Both the position numbers and the translations under genes were made by a program. Of a stretch of DNA of 64,000 nt, positions 51,531 through 59,227 are shown piece after piece. The stretch covers positions 124,001 through 188,000 of the forward strand of contig AYMD01000008.1 of NCBI GenBank assembly GCA_000495735.1, read 5' to 3'. The first letter of the stretch is position 1. Each line of letters begins with the position of its first letter. The notes below the pieces were generated by a model. It did not search any database. It was not told the origin of the DNA and saw nothing but the letters and a program-made list of their open reading frames with translations. The DNA comes from an uncultured Acidilobus sp. JCHS (GTDB lineage: Archaea; Thermoproteota; Thermoprotei_A; Sulfolobales; Acidilobaceae).

Positions 51531-53123
51531 TTGCGTCCAGCTAGGCTCATCGCGCCAAGGTCTGTTAGGAGGGTCTGGATAATATCATTTGAATTATCGC
51601 CAATAGTCAAGGCCGGCGGCCTAGGGGAGGCCGTGAGGCAATACGCCGAGGCTCTAGCTGAAAGAGGGCTTGAGGTCACGGTCTTCATGCCGTCCCATGG
51701 GAGGCACCTCGACCTTGGTATAAGGTCCCGCCTCGGCCTAAGGCCCCTCGATTTCACTATATGCGGGGACAGGAGGGGACTTGACGGAAAGCAGTACAGC
51801 TTCTGCCTCGGCGCTGAGGAGGCCTTCATCAACGGGTTCCGGGTAGTCATGTTTAAAGGCCTTGACTACGCTACAGGCATGGTCTTTGACTCCTGGTACC
51901 CTTACTCCTATGCGGAGGAGAAATCAGCGATCATGACAAGGGCCTTAAGGGCCTTTTCGTGGCATGAGGTTCAGCCTGACCTAATACACGTGAACGACTG
52001 GCACAGCGTGCTCCCCGGAGTCGCGCTCAGGGATGAGTTCGAGTCACGAGGGTACGCTATACCTCTTGTCTACAGCATACACCTCAGTGGCTCCCCGAGC
52101 TTCCCATGGCATTACGCGTCACCTGACTGGAGCGGCCTTGACGACGGATATCATCTAGTGTGGAGGGTCGTAAGACATGAACCCGTAAACAACAGGGCCC
52201 TCTGGGAGCAGGTAGGGGGCAACGTTGAGGCCTTTGGCGTCCATTCGTCTGACGCGATAGCCACAGTAAGCCTATCGTACCTCAGGGAGGAGCTGGAGAG
52301 GAAGTACGGCAGCTGGATTGAAGGCAAGTCATGCGTCATCTACAACTCCACTGACTGGAAGAGACAGGCCGTCGAATCGTGGATCACCACAAACTATGGG
52401 TCTGCTGACCGGGCGGTAGCCTATGAGCTGGTAGACAAGTACGTGGTCCCCGGCTCCTGGACAGGCCCTCTTGACTCAAGGGAAAGGGCGCTGTTCATTA
52501 CGTCAGGGAGGCTTACGTCACAGAAGGGCGTCGACATAGCTATCAGGGCCCTTGACTACGCCCCTAGCGCCTCACTTGTAGTCCTTGGAATACCTGTGGG
52601 CGACTACGGTTACGAACAATATGTCAGGAAGCTGGCAGAGGAGAGAAGGGGGAGAGTCGTTATAACAACTAATAGGGTCCCTGACGAAGCCTACAAGGCG
52701 CTCGTGATGCTGTCAACAGCCACCGTGGCGCCCTCGAGGTGGGAACCCTTTGGCCTCGTCGCGCTGGAGTCCCTAGCGGTAGGAACCCCTGTCATAGCTT
52801 CCCGTGTCGGCGGTCTAAAGGAGATAGTAACTGACCTGAGGTCGGGCGAGGGTGACGGCCTCCTGGTGAACGTTGAGGACCCCAAAGAGCTCGGCCTCGC
52901 GATGGAGAGCTTTGCCTGGCTCTCCTGGTTCAGGGACTTTGAGAGGATTCCAATGCAGGAGCTTAAGTCCTTGGCCCTTAAGAACCCCACGTTGCCAGAG
53001 GACATAAAGGCCTTCGCTGTAAATGACGTAAATAAGCGCTTCAGGAAGGAGTCGACAGGCGAGGCCTTAATGGCATGCTATGAGAAGGCTAGGCAGATGG
53101 CCTATTACAGGGCGATAACATGA
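51531..53123 (+). CDS. glgA: Glycogen synthase (GT5/GT-B type)
   Basis: A 530-residue GT-B glycosyltransferase. N-terminal domain: the substrate loop FELSPIVKAGGLGEAVRQYA (KAGGLGE for the usual KxGGL) and HVNDWHSVLPG. C-terminal domain: TSGRLTSQKGVDIAIRAL, SRWEPFGLVALESLAVGTPV and ASRVGGLKEIV (the retaining GT nucleotide site). It extends alpha-1,4-glucan from ADP- or UDP-glucose. TTG at 51531. The next gene, GH57, overlaps the stop by four bases. Confidence 0.93.
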   Translation: MRPARLIAPRSVRRVWIISFELSPIVKAGGLGEAVRQYAEALAERGLEVTVFMPSHGRHLDLGIRSRLGLRPLDFTICGDRRGLDGKQYSFCLGAEEAFINGFRVVMFKGLDYATGMVFDSWYPYSYAEEKSAIMTRALRAFSWHEVQPDLIHVNDWHSVLPGVALRDEFESRGYAIPLVYSIHLSGSPSFPWHYASPDWSGLDDGYHLVWRVVRHEPVNNRALWEQVGGNVEAFGVHSSDAIATVSLSYLREELERKYGSWIEGKSCVIYNSTDWKRQAVESWITTNYGSADRAVAYELVDKYVVPGSWTGPLDSRERALFITSGRLTSQKGVDIAIRALDYAPSASLVVLGIPVGDYGYEQYVRKLAEERRGRVVITTNRVPDEAYKALVMLSTATVAPSRWEPFGLVALESLAVGTPVIASRVGGLKEIVTDLRSGEGDGLLVNVEDPKELGLAMESFAWLSWFRDFERIPMQELKSLALKNPTLPEDIKAFAVNDVNKRFRKESTGEALMACYEKARQMAYYRAIT

Positions 53124-54523
53124 CCGACAGAGTATTGTTATTCTTTGAGCTTCACCAGCCCATCAGGCTCAAGAGGCTATCCTCCTTTAGCCCAACTAAC
53201 CTCCCCAGGAGGTTCGCTGAGACCATAGATCACGAAGCCGACAGGAGAATACTTGCCAGAGTCGTGGAGAGAACGTATAGGATGGCGACAAGGATGCTTC
53301 TTGAGGCAACCAAGGAGGTCCCTGACTTCAAGTTCACCATGAGCGTAGCTGGAAGCCTGCTCAGGGACCTCAAGGAGTTACACCCTGACGTAGTCGAACT
53401 CCTTGCCACCGCTGCTTCAAAGGAGGTCCTGGAGCCTGTGGCCCAGACGTTCTACCACTCACTTGCATGGCTAGTGGACAAGGAAGAGTTCAGCGAGCAG
53501 GTCAAGGCCCAGGCTGAGCTCGTCGAAGAGCTGCTTGGCGTGAAGCCCAAGGCCGCTGAGAACACTGAGTTCATATACAATAATGATATAGGCTGCTCGC
53601 TTCAAAGCCTAGGCTTCGATGTAGTCCTGACGGAGGGCGTTGACTGGGTCCTGGGATGGAGGTCCCCCAACTACGTGTACCAGAACCCGCTCTGTGGAGT
53701 CAGGCTTCTCCTTAGGAACTACAGGCTCAGCGACGATATAGGGTTTAGGTTTGGTGACAAAGCGTGGGATCAGTACCCGCTCACGGCAGACAAGTACGCG
53801 GAGTGGGTCAAGGCCACGCCAGGCGACCTTGTGTTAATTGCTATAGATTATGAGACCTTCGGTGAGCATCATTGGCCTGAGTCAGGCATCTATGAGTTCC
53901 TCAGGTGGCTCCCAAAGGAGCTCAGCAGACGCGGGATAGGGTTTCTCTCCGCCTCTGACGCGCTCTCGCTGTCACCCAAGGGACTATACGACGTGCCTCC
54001 ATGGGCCACCATAAGCTGGGCTGACCAGCGTGACCTGAGCGCCTGGCTTGGCAACCAGATGCAGAGGGAGGCCTTCAACGTGCTGAGGAGATACTATTAC
54101 TTCGCCAGGGCGCTAGGAGGTGAGGCGCTTGAGAAGTGGAGGGTGTTATCAATAAGCGACCACCTTTACTACATGGCCACTAAGTACGGGCCTGAAGGGG
54201 CCGTTCATGCCTACTTCAGCCACCTCGGCTCGCCCTACGAGGCGTTCCTAACCTACTCCTATGCCCTTTACCTGCTAGGCCTCGAAATAAGGGAGGGTTT
54301 TGAGAAGGAGCCGTGTAAGCTCATCGAGGTCAGGCTACCCGAGGACCTATGTTTCCATGGCAGCTCAGGGTCCAGGACCTGTTGCCTGAGAGAGCTCCAA
54401 AAGACCCTTGAGGGGCTTCCGCGTGAGGGCGATCAGAGACGGTGGCTTGAGGCCTGGCTGAGGGACGTATTTGGCATAGGCCTTGAAAGGGCGCTAGAGC
54501 TGCTCTCCGCTTGCCGAGGTTGA
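53120..54523 (+). CDS. GH57 family alpha-glucan enzyme (alpha-amylase/4-alpha-glucanotransferase type)
   Basis: A 467-residue GH57 protein. The family start LLFFELHQP (near residue 6) is followed by the nucleophile region AENTEFIYNN (about 147, Glu) and the acid region IAIDYETFGEHHWPESG (Asp about 243). A helical C-terminal part completes the fold. GH57 enzymes include amylases, amylopullulanases, branching enzymes and glucanotransferases; the subtype is uncertain. It overlaps glgA by the ATGA arrangement. Four Cys are near the C terminus (CKLIE, DLCFHG, TCCLRE). Confidence 0.9.
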   Translation: MTDRVLLFFELHQPIRLKRLSSFSPTNLPRRFAETIDHEADRRILARVVERTYRMATRMLLEATKEVPDFKFTMSVAGSLLRDLKELHPDVVELLATAASKEVLEPVAQTFYHSLAWLVDKEEFSEQVKAQAELVEELLGVKPKAAENTEFIYNNDIGCSLQSLGFDVVLTEGVDWVLGWRSPNYVYQNPLCGVRLLLRNYRLSDDIGFRFGDKAWDQYPLTADKYAEWVKATPGDLVLIAIDYETFGEHHWPESGIYEFLRWLPKELSRRGIGFLSASDALSLSPKGLYDVPPWATISWADQRDLSAWLGNQMQREAFNVLRRYYYFARALGGEALEKWRVLSISDHLYYMATKYGPEGAVHAYFSHLGSPYEAFLTYSYALYLLGLEIREGFEKEPCKLIEVRLPEDLCFHGSSGSRTCCLRELQKTLEGLPREGDQRRWLEAWLRDVFGIGLERALELLSACRG

Positions 54524-54589
54524 TCTTTGTAAGCTATCTCTGTAAAATCTTATGGTTAAAGCATATAACTCGTTAAGGTCAAGAGAATA

Positions 54590-55852
54590 GTGGTGGGACT
54601 TATAGCTGAAGTCAAGAAGGCTGCCATACCGATAGGCGGCCTAGGCACTAGGCTTTACCCCTTTACCGTTGACACGTCTAAACCCATGGTAAGGTTCCTC
54701 AATAGGTTCATTATAGACTTCATACTTGACGAGCTGGCTAAGCAGGGTGTAGGTGAGGTCTTCCTTGGAGTGAGTGGATTTTACAACTACAGGGACCTCT
54801 ACGATCACCTGGGCGAGAGGTTCTACTCAAGGCTTCCTGATGGCAAGAGGACAGCACTTAAGCTCAGGTATCAGCCAAACGTTAACACGATCGGCAATGC
54901 TCACTCGATCTCAGTCCTTGCGGACTACTATGACATAGCGGATAAGCTCATAGTTGTCCAGGGGGACACCATTATAAGTTTGAACCTTGGAGACATGCTC
55001 AAGCGTCATGAGGAGAGCGAGGCCTACATGACGATAGCTCTTAAGCCTGTCCATGATAAGGAGGCCTTAAGACAGCTAGGCCTGGCTAAGCTGAGAAGTG
55101 ATGACACCATAGAGGCCTTCGTTGAGAAGCCAGCGGACCCCGAGAAGGCTCCCTCAAACCTTGCCAACACTGGCGTTTACCTGTTGTCCGAAGAAATGAT
55201 CAAGTTCCTAAGGTCAGAGGAGTTTAAGGGGTTAGTCAAGGAGGGGAGAGCCGACTTCGGCAGAGACATCATACCTTACATCATATCAAGGGGCCATAAG
55301 GTCATGGGCTTCATAACTAACGACTTCTGGTTCGATATAGGGACCTTAGAAAGCTATGTCCAGGCCTCTTTCTACCTGCTTAGATCACTCCCGCCAGAGA
55401 GGCTCGGCGCAACGATGGTTTACCATGACCATATCTACATGCAAGGCGCCAGCGCAAGGTCTAAGAGGGATCACATAGACCTTATAGAGAGAACAGTCCT
55501 TAAGAAGATCGAGCTCTCTGGCTGGGTCCTGATCGGGAGGCATGTCGACATAGAGGACGGAAGCGCTATCATTGATTCCATAGTAGACAACTACGTGATA
55601 CTCTCAAAGGGCTCTCTCGTGAAGAACTCGATAGTAATGGATAGGAGCATAGTTGGCCAGGACAGCGTTATTGAGAACAGCGTAATCGGAAGACACGTAA
55701 AGGTAGGCAACAACGTGAAAATCGTTAATAGCTACGTAGGCAATGACGTCGTTATAGGTGACAATACGGTTGTGGTCAACTCCTCAATCTGGCCCCATAA
55801 GGTTATAGAATCGAACGCCGAGGTCAGGTCGAAGAGAGGTCCAAGCATCTGA
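54590..55852 (+). CDS. Sugar-1-phosphate nucleotidyltransferase with left-handed beta-helix
   Basis: A 420-residue protein with the nucleotidyltransferase start AAIPIGGLGTRLYPFTVDTS (residues 11-30), DTSKPMVRF, VQGDTII, and FVEKP. The C-terminal hexapeptide repeat (from about 300: SIVMDRSIVGQDSVIENSVI) forms a left-handed beta-helix. It is like ADP-glucose pyrophosphorylase (GlgC) or GDP-mannose pyrophosphorylase. The position after glgA and the GH57 gene favours the glucose-activating role. The GTG at 54590 is a predicted leaderless start, 26 bases from the TATA box GCATATAAC (54558-54566). Confidence 0.9.
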   Translation: MVGLIAEVKKAAIPIGGLGTRLYPFTVDTSKPMVRFLNRFIIDFILDELAKQGVGEVFLGVSGFYNYRDLYDHLGERFYSRLPDGKRTALKLRYQPNVNTIGNAHSISVLADYYDIADKLIVVQGDTIISLNLGDMLKRHEESEAYMTIALKPVHDKEALRQLGLAKLRSDDTIEAFVEKPADPEKAPSNLANTGVYLLSEEMIKFLRSEEFKGLVKEGRADFGRDIIPYIISRGHKVMGFITNDFWFDIGTLESYVQASFYLLRSLPPERLGATMVYHDHIYMQGASARSKRDHIDLIERTVLKKIELSGWVLIGRHVDIEDGSAIIDSIVDNYVILSKGSLVKNSIVMDRSIVGQDSVIENSVIGRHVKVGNNVKIVNSYVGNDVVIGDNTVVVNSSIWPHKVIESNAEVRSKRGPSI

Positions 55853-55918
55853 CCATCTAGGACGCCTGCGTCCATGTACACAGAGCTTGCAGCGTCCTGT
55901 TTACGTCATAATTAACGG

Positions 55919-56098
55919 TCACTTAAGCATCTTATACGCCTTAACCTTGTCCAGGATCCCCGCAGCCCTAGAAGCGGCCTCCTCAGGGGTCTCAGCTACC
56001 ACATTGACTATTATATTTGTCCCCTTTAATTTTAACCTAAATCTGTGTTCGCCATTCAGAAAATACTCCTCGATTATCTCAAACTCGTATTTAGCCAT
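55919..56098 (-). CDS. Small unknown protein
   Basis: A 59-residue frame. It alternates beta-strand and helix character: AKYEFEIIEEYFLNGEHRFRL, KGTNIIVNVVAETPEEAASR and a final helix ILDKVKAYKML. The compact alternation looks like a real small fold. ATG at 56098 is preferred over an ATG 21 bases upstream, because the AT-rich element 56118-56126 lies 24 bases away, giving a leaderless message, and GGAG precedes. No family is recognised. Confidence 0.65.
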   Translation of the reverse strand: MAKYEFEIIEEYFLNGEHRFRLKLKGTNIIVNVVAETPEEAASRAAGILDKVKAYKMLK

Positions 56099-56117
56099 CT
56101 TTTTGACTCCTTGAGAC

Positions 56118-56126
56118 ATTAATATG
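56118..56126. promoter_or_regulatory. Shared TATA-like element ATTAATATG
   Basis: This AT-rich element lies between two divergent genes: 24 bases from the leftward ATG (56098) and 35 from the rightward ATG (56157). Its near-symmetry suggests use in both directions. Confidence 0.45.
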
Positions 56127-56156
56127 CAAGGGACCCCTTAAAGAACTGGTGAGCCC

Positions 56157-57503
56157 ATGGAGGAGGTTCCCCTGATAAGGGTTGAGCCGCCAGGACCCAT
56201 GGCCAGGAGCATAATAGCGAGGGACTCGGAGGTCCTTGTCCAGTCATACGTCAGGTGGGTGCCTCTTGTAGTTAAGGAGGCCCACGGCGCCATCGTTGAG
56301 GACGTTGATGGTAACAAGTACATAGACTTAAACGCCGGCATAGCGGTCATGAACGTAGGCCACAGCCACCCCAAGGTCGTTGAGGCCATAAAGCGTCAGG
56401 CCGAGAAGTTCCAGCACTATTCGTTGACGGACTTCTACTATGAGGAGGCAGTGACGGCCGCTGAAAAGCTTGTTGGGATCTCCCCTGTTGACCATCCTAA
56501 GGTCTTCTTTACAAACAGCGGCACAGAAAGCATTGAGGGCTCCCTTAAGTTCGCCAGGTACTTCTTCGAGGGCTCAAGACAGTACTTCATAGCTTTTCTT
56601 GGCGCGTTTCACGGAAGGACATATGGCTCCCTCTCGCTGACCGCCAGCAAGGCCCACTATAGGAAGGGCTTCTCGCCCCTTCTGCCAGGAGTAGTGCATG
56701 TCCCCTACCCATATCCTTACCGCTGCCCATTCAGGACCGACGACCCGCTGGAGTGCGGCGAGGCTGTCCTGGGCTACATTGAGGACTGGATCTTCCATAA
56801 GCTGGTGGACCCGAGCGAGGTGGCGGCCTTCGTGGTTGAGCCCATACAGGGCGAGGGAGGCTACGTTGTCCCGCCCGACAACTTCCTGCCAGGGCTCAGG
56901 AGGCTTGCCGACAAGTACGGGATCCTGATAATCGACGATGAGGTCCAGGCAGGCATGGGACGCACGGGAAGGTGGTTCGCTATAGAGCACTGGAACGTGA
57001 AGCCTGATATCATAGCTCTCGCTAAGGCCATAGGGGGCGGCCTCCCACTGGGGGCAATAGTTACAAGGGGCGATATAGCCAGTAAGCTCGCTAAAGGAAG
57101 CCATGCTAACACCTTTGGCGGGAACCCGATAGCCCTGGCAGCCATGAGCGCTGTGATTGATGTAATAAAGGAGGAGAGGCTCCTTGAGAGAGCTTCAAGG
57201 CTTGGCGAGGAGGCTCTGAGGTTCCTCAACGAGCTCAAGGACAAGTATGAGATAATTGGTGACGTTAGGGGCAAGGGGCTCATGATAGGGGTTGAGCTGG
57301 TCAGGAACAGAAAGACCAAGGAGCCTGCTGAGAGGGAGCTTGCGCAGGTGATAGAGAAGTCCTTCAAGCGCGGCGTCGTGGTAATAGGGGCAGGCCTCTC
57401 CACAATAAGGATAGCGCCACCGCTCGTGATCGAGGAGGAGCACCTCTTTAAGGCCCTGAACATAATAGCAGATGTAATAAAGGAAGTAAACTCAAGCCTT
57501 TAA
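56157..57503 (+). CDS. Class III PLP aminotransferase (GABA/ornithine type, possible racemase)
   Basis: A 448-residue class III enzyme. Motifs: NAGIAVMNVGHSHPKVVEAI, FTNSGTESIEGSLKFAR, GAFHGRTYGSLSLTASKA, DDEVQAGMGRTGRW and the PLP lysine in ALAKAIGGGLPLGA. The family includes GABA and ornithine aminotransferases, and in Thermococcales the broad amino-acid racemases of the same sequence type. The function is thus ambiguous. ATG at 56157. It appears to be a single-gene unit followed by a winged-helix gene. Confidence 0.9.
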   Translation: MEEVPLIRVEPPGPMARSIIARDSEVLVQSYVRWVPLVVKEAHGAIVEDVDGNKYIDLNAGIAVMNVGHSHPKVVEAIKRQAEKFQHYSLTDFYYEEAVTAAEKLVGISPVDHPKVFFTNSGTESIEGSLKFARYFFEGSRQYFIAFLGAFHGRTYGSLSLTASKAHYRKGFSPLLPGVVHVPYPYPYRCPFRTDDPLECGEAVLGYIEDWIFHKLVDPSEVAAFVVEPIQGEGGYVVPPDNFLPGLRRLADKYGILIIDDEVQAGMGRTGRWFAIEHWNVKPDIIALAKAIGGGLPLGAIVTRGDIASKLAKGSHANTFGGNPIALAAMSAVIDVIKEERLLERASRLGEEALRFLNELKDKYEIIGDVRGKGLMIGVELVRNRKTKEPAERELAQVIEKSFKRGVVVIGAGLSTIRIAPPLVIEEEHLFKALNIIADVIKEVNSSL

Positions 57504-57528
57504 TCCTGAACCCCCTTAACTTTTTGGC

Positions 57529-57753
57529 TTGGGCGTGGAGGAAGAAAAGGTTAAGGAGCTTATTTTGGACGTCTTAAGCTCAGAGAGAGGGCTAACATTT
57601 AGCGAGATAGCTGCCGCGCTCTCCTGGACCGGCGACAGGAGACCCCTGAGGAAGGCCTTAAGCGACCTGGTGAGGGAAGGTAGAGTCTTCAGGGAGCCAG
57701 ACTACCAGCGCAAGAGAATGGTGTTCAGGAAGGCGCCGGCGCCCTCATCATAA
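57529..57753 (+). CDS. Small winged-helix protein
   Basis: A 74-residue protein with LTFSEIAAALSWTGDRRPLR and KALSDLVREGRVFREPDY, a typical winged helix with the beta wing QRKRMVFRK. It may be a transcription regulator. TTG at 57529 or GTG two codons later may be the start. The 3' end overlaps the convergent gene at 57725 by 29 bases through a GC palindrome. Confidence 0.7.
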   Translation: MGVEEEKVKELILDVLSSERGLTFSEIAAALSWTGDRRPLRKALSDLVREGRVFREPDYQRKRMVFRKAPAPSS

Positions 57754-57940
57754 CCCTATAGGCCCTATTGGAGTACCTTTCCACATAGCCTTTGGTCTCG
57801 AGCGCCCTGAGGATCCTCCCAGCGCTCCTTGTTGAGACCCCAAGTACCCTGCTCAGATCCCTTGGGGTCACGTAGTTCTTACCCATGGACGTTAACAGGG
57901 ACGCGATGAACTCAAGGCTCACCAACACCTTCTCGCTCAT
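57725..57940 (-). CDS. Small winged-helix regulator
   Basis: A 71-residue protein. SLEFIASLLTSMGKNYVTPR, then DLSRVLGVSTRSAGRILRAL and a wing with YVERYSNRAYRVM make a clear MarR/ArsR-like winged helix. ATG at 57940 is preferred (MSEKVLVSL): it lies 32 bases from the TATA-like element at 57968-57976. Its last residues (RAPAPS) arise from the same palindromic DNA as those of the opposing gene. Confidence 0.75.
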   Translation of the reverse strand: MSEKVLVSLEFIASLLTSMGKNYVTPRDLSRVLGVSTRSAGRILRALETKGYVERYSNRAYRVMMRAPAPS

Positions 57941-57967
57941 ACTGACAACACCCATGGTTGATAGAGC

Positions 57968-57976
57968 CTTTATATG
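57968..57976. promoter_or_regulatory. TATA-like element CTTTATATG between divergent small genes
   Basis: Read rightward it is CTTTATATG, read leftward CATATAAAG. It lies 32 bases from the leftward ATG (57940) and about 44 from the rightward GTG (58016), which has GGGAG just upstream. One box may thus serve both genes. Confidence 0.45.
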
Positions 57977-58015
57977 GGGGTGGACGCCCAAGCGGACAGA
58001 TGCGGGAGAGCGAAA

Positions 58016-58321
58016 GTGGCTAAGGGCGCTTATACCGTTTACAAGGCCCTCCTGGAGCTACTGGGCCTCAGACAGCTTGACGTTTACAGGAAGAGCAGGG
58101 GCTCACCCTCAGACGTTATAAGGGTCCTAGAGCCCTCCAGCAGAAAGGTTATAGATATAGATCTAGGGACTACGAGGGAGTCGCTTACATATGAGGAGTT
58201 CCTCGCAAAGGTGAAGGAGGCGGCTGAGAAGCAAGGTATAAGGATCAGCGACAGGTCCTGGTCAACGGCTATGGCGAAGGTCAAGTCTATGAAGGGAAGA
58301 GCAAAGGCGAGCCAGGCATAG
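58016..58321 (+). CDS. Small unknown protein
   Basis: A 101-residue frame, GTG at 58016 with GGGAG 7 bases upstream (an ATG at 57974 lies within the promoter element and is not preferred). The sequence starts AKGAYTVYKALLELLGLRQL, continues with DVIRVLEPSSRKVIDIDLGT and ends in a basic helix (WSTAMAKVKSMKGRAKASQA). It does not match a family I know. It ends 7 bases before tRNA-Leu on the other strand. Confidence 0.65.
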   Translation: MAKGAYTVYKALLELLGLRQLDVYRKSRGSPSDVIRVLEPSSRKVIDIDLGTTRESLTYEEFLAKVKEAAEKQGIRISDRSWSTAMAKVKSMKGRAKASQA

Positions 58322-58327
58322 CCATAG

Positions 58328-58412
58328 TGCGGGGGGTGGGATTCGAACCCACGCAGGCCTACGCCATCGGGTTCTAAGCCCGACCCCTTTGGCCGGGCTC
58401 GGGCACCCCCGC
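58328..58412 (-). tRNA. tRNA-Leu(TAG)
   Basis: On the minus strand the acceptor arm is GCGGGGG/CCCCCGC, with A73; the anticodon stem TCGGG/CCCGA holds the loop CTTAGAA, anticodon TAG. A long variable arm (TGGCGTAGGCCTGC) makes it class II. T arm GTGGG-TTCGAAT-CCCAC. Unlike the four other tRNAs of the window, CCA is not encoded. No intron. Confidence 0.93.
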
Positions 58413-58450
58413 ACCGCAACCATCGCTAAGGCCTGCCTAAAAAGCTCTTA

Positions 58451-58837
58451 ATGGCTGACCTTCGTTGCTCTGAGGGGAAGCCCTTGGAAGAGATTCCGAA
58501 GGCCCAAGTAATAGAGGTCAGCTCTCTAGCTGATATAGCAAGGCTTGCCGTGGCCATGATATCCTTTGCGGTAGTTATGCCGATCTACAAATATGTAGAG
58601 AACGGCGAAGTGGTCTTCTTCATCCAGACCACGTATAGGGACTACTTCAAGTTCTATGGTGTACCGCTAATTTACCTCTACAGGACTAAAGCCTCGCAGG
58701 AGCTAGAGAAGTCGAAGTATGTCCTAATAAGGGTTGATGAGACCGGTGAGAAGGTAGAGGTCGGGGACAGGTCAAGGCCCGGCTGGACATCAATACCGGT
58801 CATAGATCTTAAGGAGAAGCCTGGCTTTCTACCTTAG
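58451..58837 (+). CDS. Unknown protein, crenarchaeal type
   Basis: A 128-residue protein. A hydrophobic stretch DIARLAVAMISFAVVMPIYK is followed by beta-rich sequence (GEVVFFIQTTYRDYFKFYG, VPLIYLYRTKAS) and a polar end. It could be a small alpha/beta protein; no motif was recognised. It starts with ATG at 58451, behind the tRNA-Leu gene, and overlaps the convergent winged-helix gene by 29 bases. Confidence 0.7.
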   Translation: MADLRCSEGKPLEEIPKAQVIEVSSLADIARLAVAMISFAVVMPIYKYVENGEVVFFIQTTYRDYFKFYGVPLIYLYRTKASQELEKSKYVLIRVDETGEKVEVGDRSRPGWTSIPVIDLKEKPGFLP

Positions 58838-59168
58838 AACCCTCAGCCCTAGGCGCTTCAGCGCCTTCCGAACCCTCGGCGCTTTTCGCCAGATCGTCCT
58901 CGAGTGCCTCCTGGAACAGCTCCTTCATGCTTTTGCTTTCCTTAAGTCGCTCGAGGACTATGCCGCCTAAGCTGCTCAACTTATAGATCTTATAGCTGCC
59001 TCTCGCGTAAAGAGGTTCCAACAGGCCGAGCTCGGCAAGACATGAGACTGTGACCAAGGCCTTATACTTAGGGATGCCGAGCCTCTGAGCCACGTCACCT
59101 GGCGACATAGGCCCATCACTCCTAAAGGCTGACAGGACGTCGACTATGAGCTCTGCCAAGGCCACCAC
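58809..59168 (-). CDS. Winged-helix regulator with acidic tail
   Basis: A 119-residue protein. MSPGDVAQRLGIPKYKALVT and VSCLAELGLLEPLYARGSYK form helix-turn-helix and wing. The C-terminal part is low-complexity and acidic (EGSEGAEAPRAEGSKVE). GTG at 59168. The upstream gene on the other strand is the glucoamylase at 59228, so the regulator could control it, but this is inference from position. Confidence 0.72.
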   Translation of the reverse strand: MVALAELIVDVLSAFRSDGPMSPGDVAQRLGIPKYKALVTVSCLAELGLLEPLYARGSYKIYKLSSLGGIVLERLKESKSMKELFQEALEDDLAKSAEGSEGAEAPRAEGSKVESQASP

Positions 59169-59227
59169 CTTCGTGTAGTAGAATGAGCAAGCTATTTAGG
59201 GGGAGAGCCCTTTAACGAGAGGGCCTA

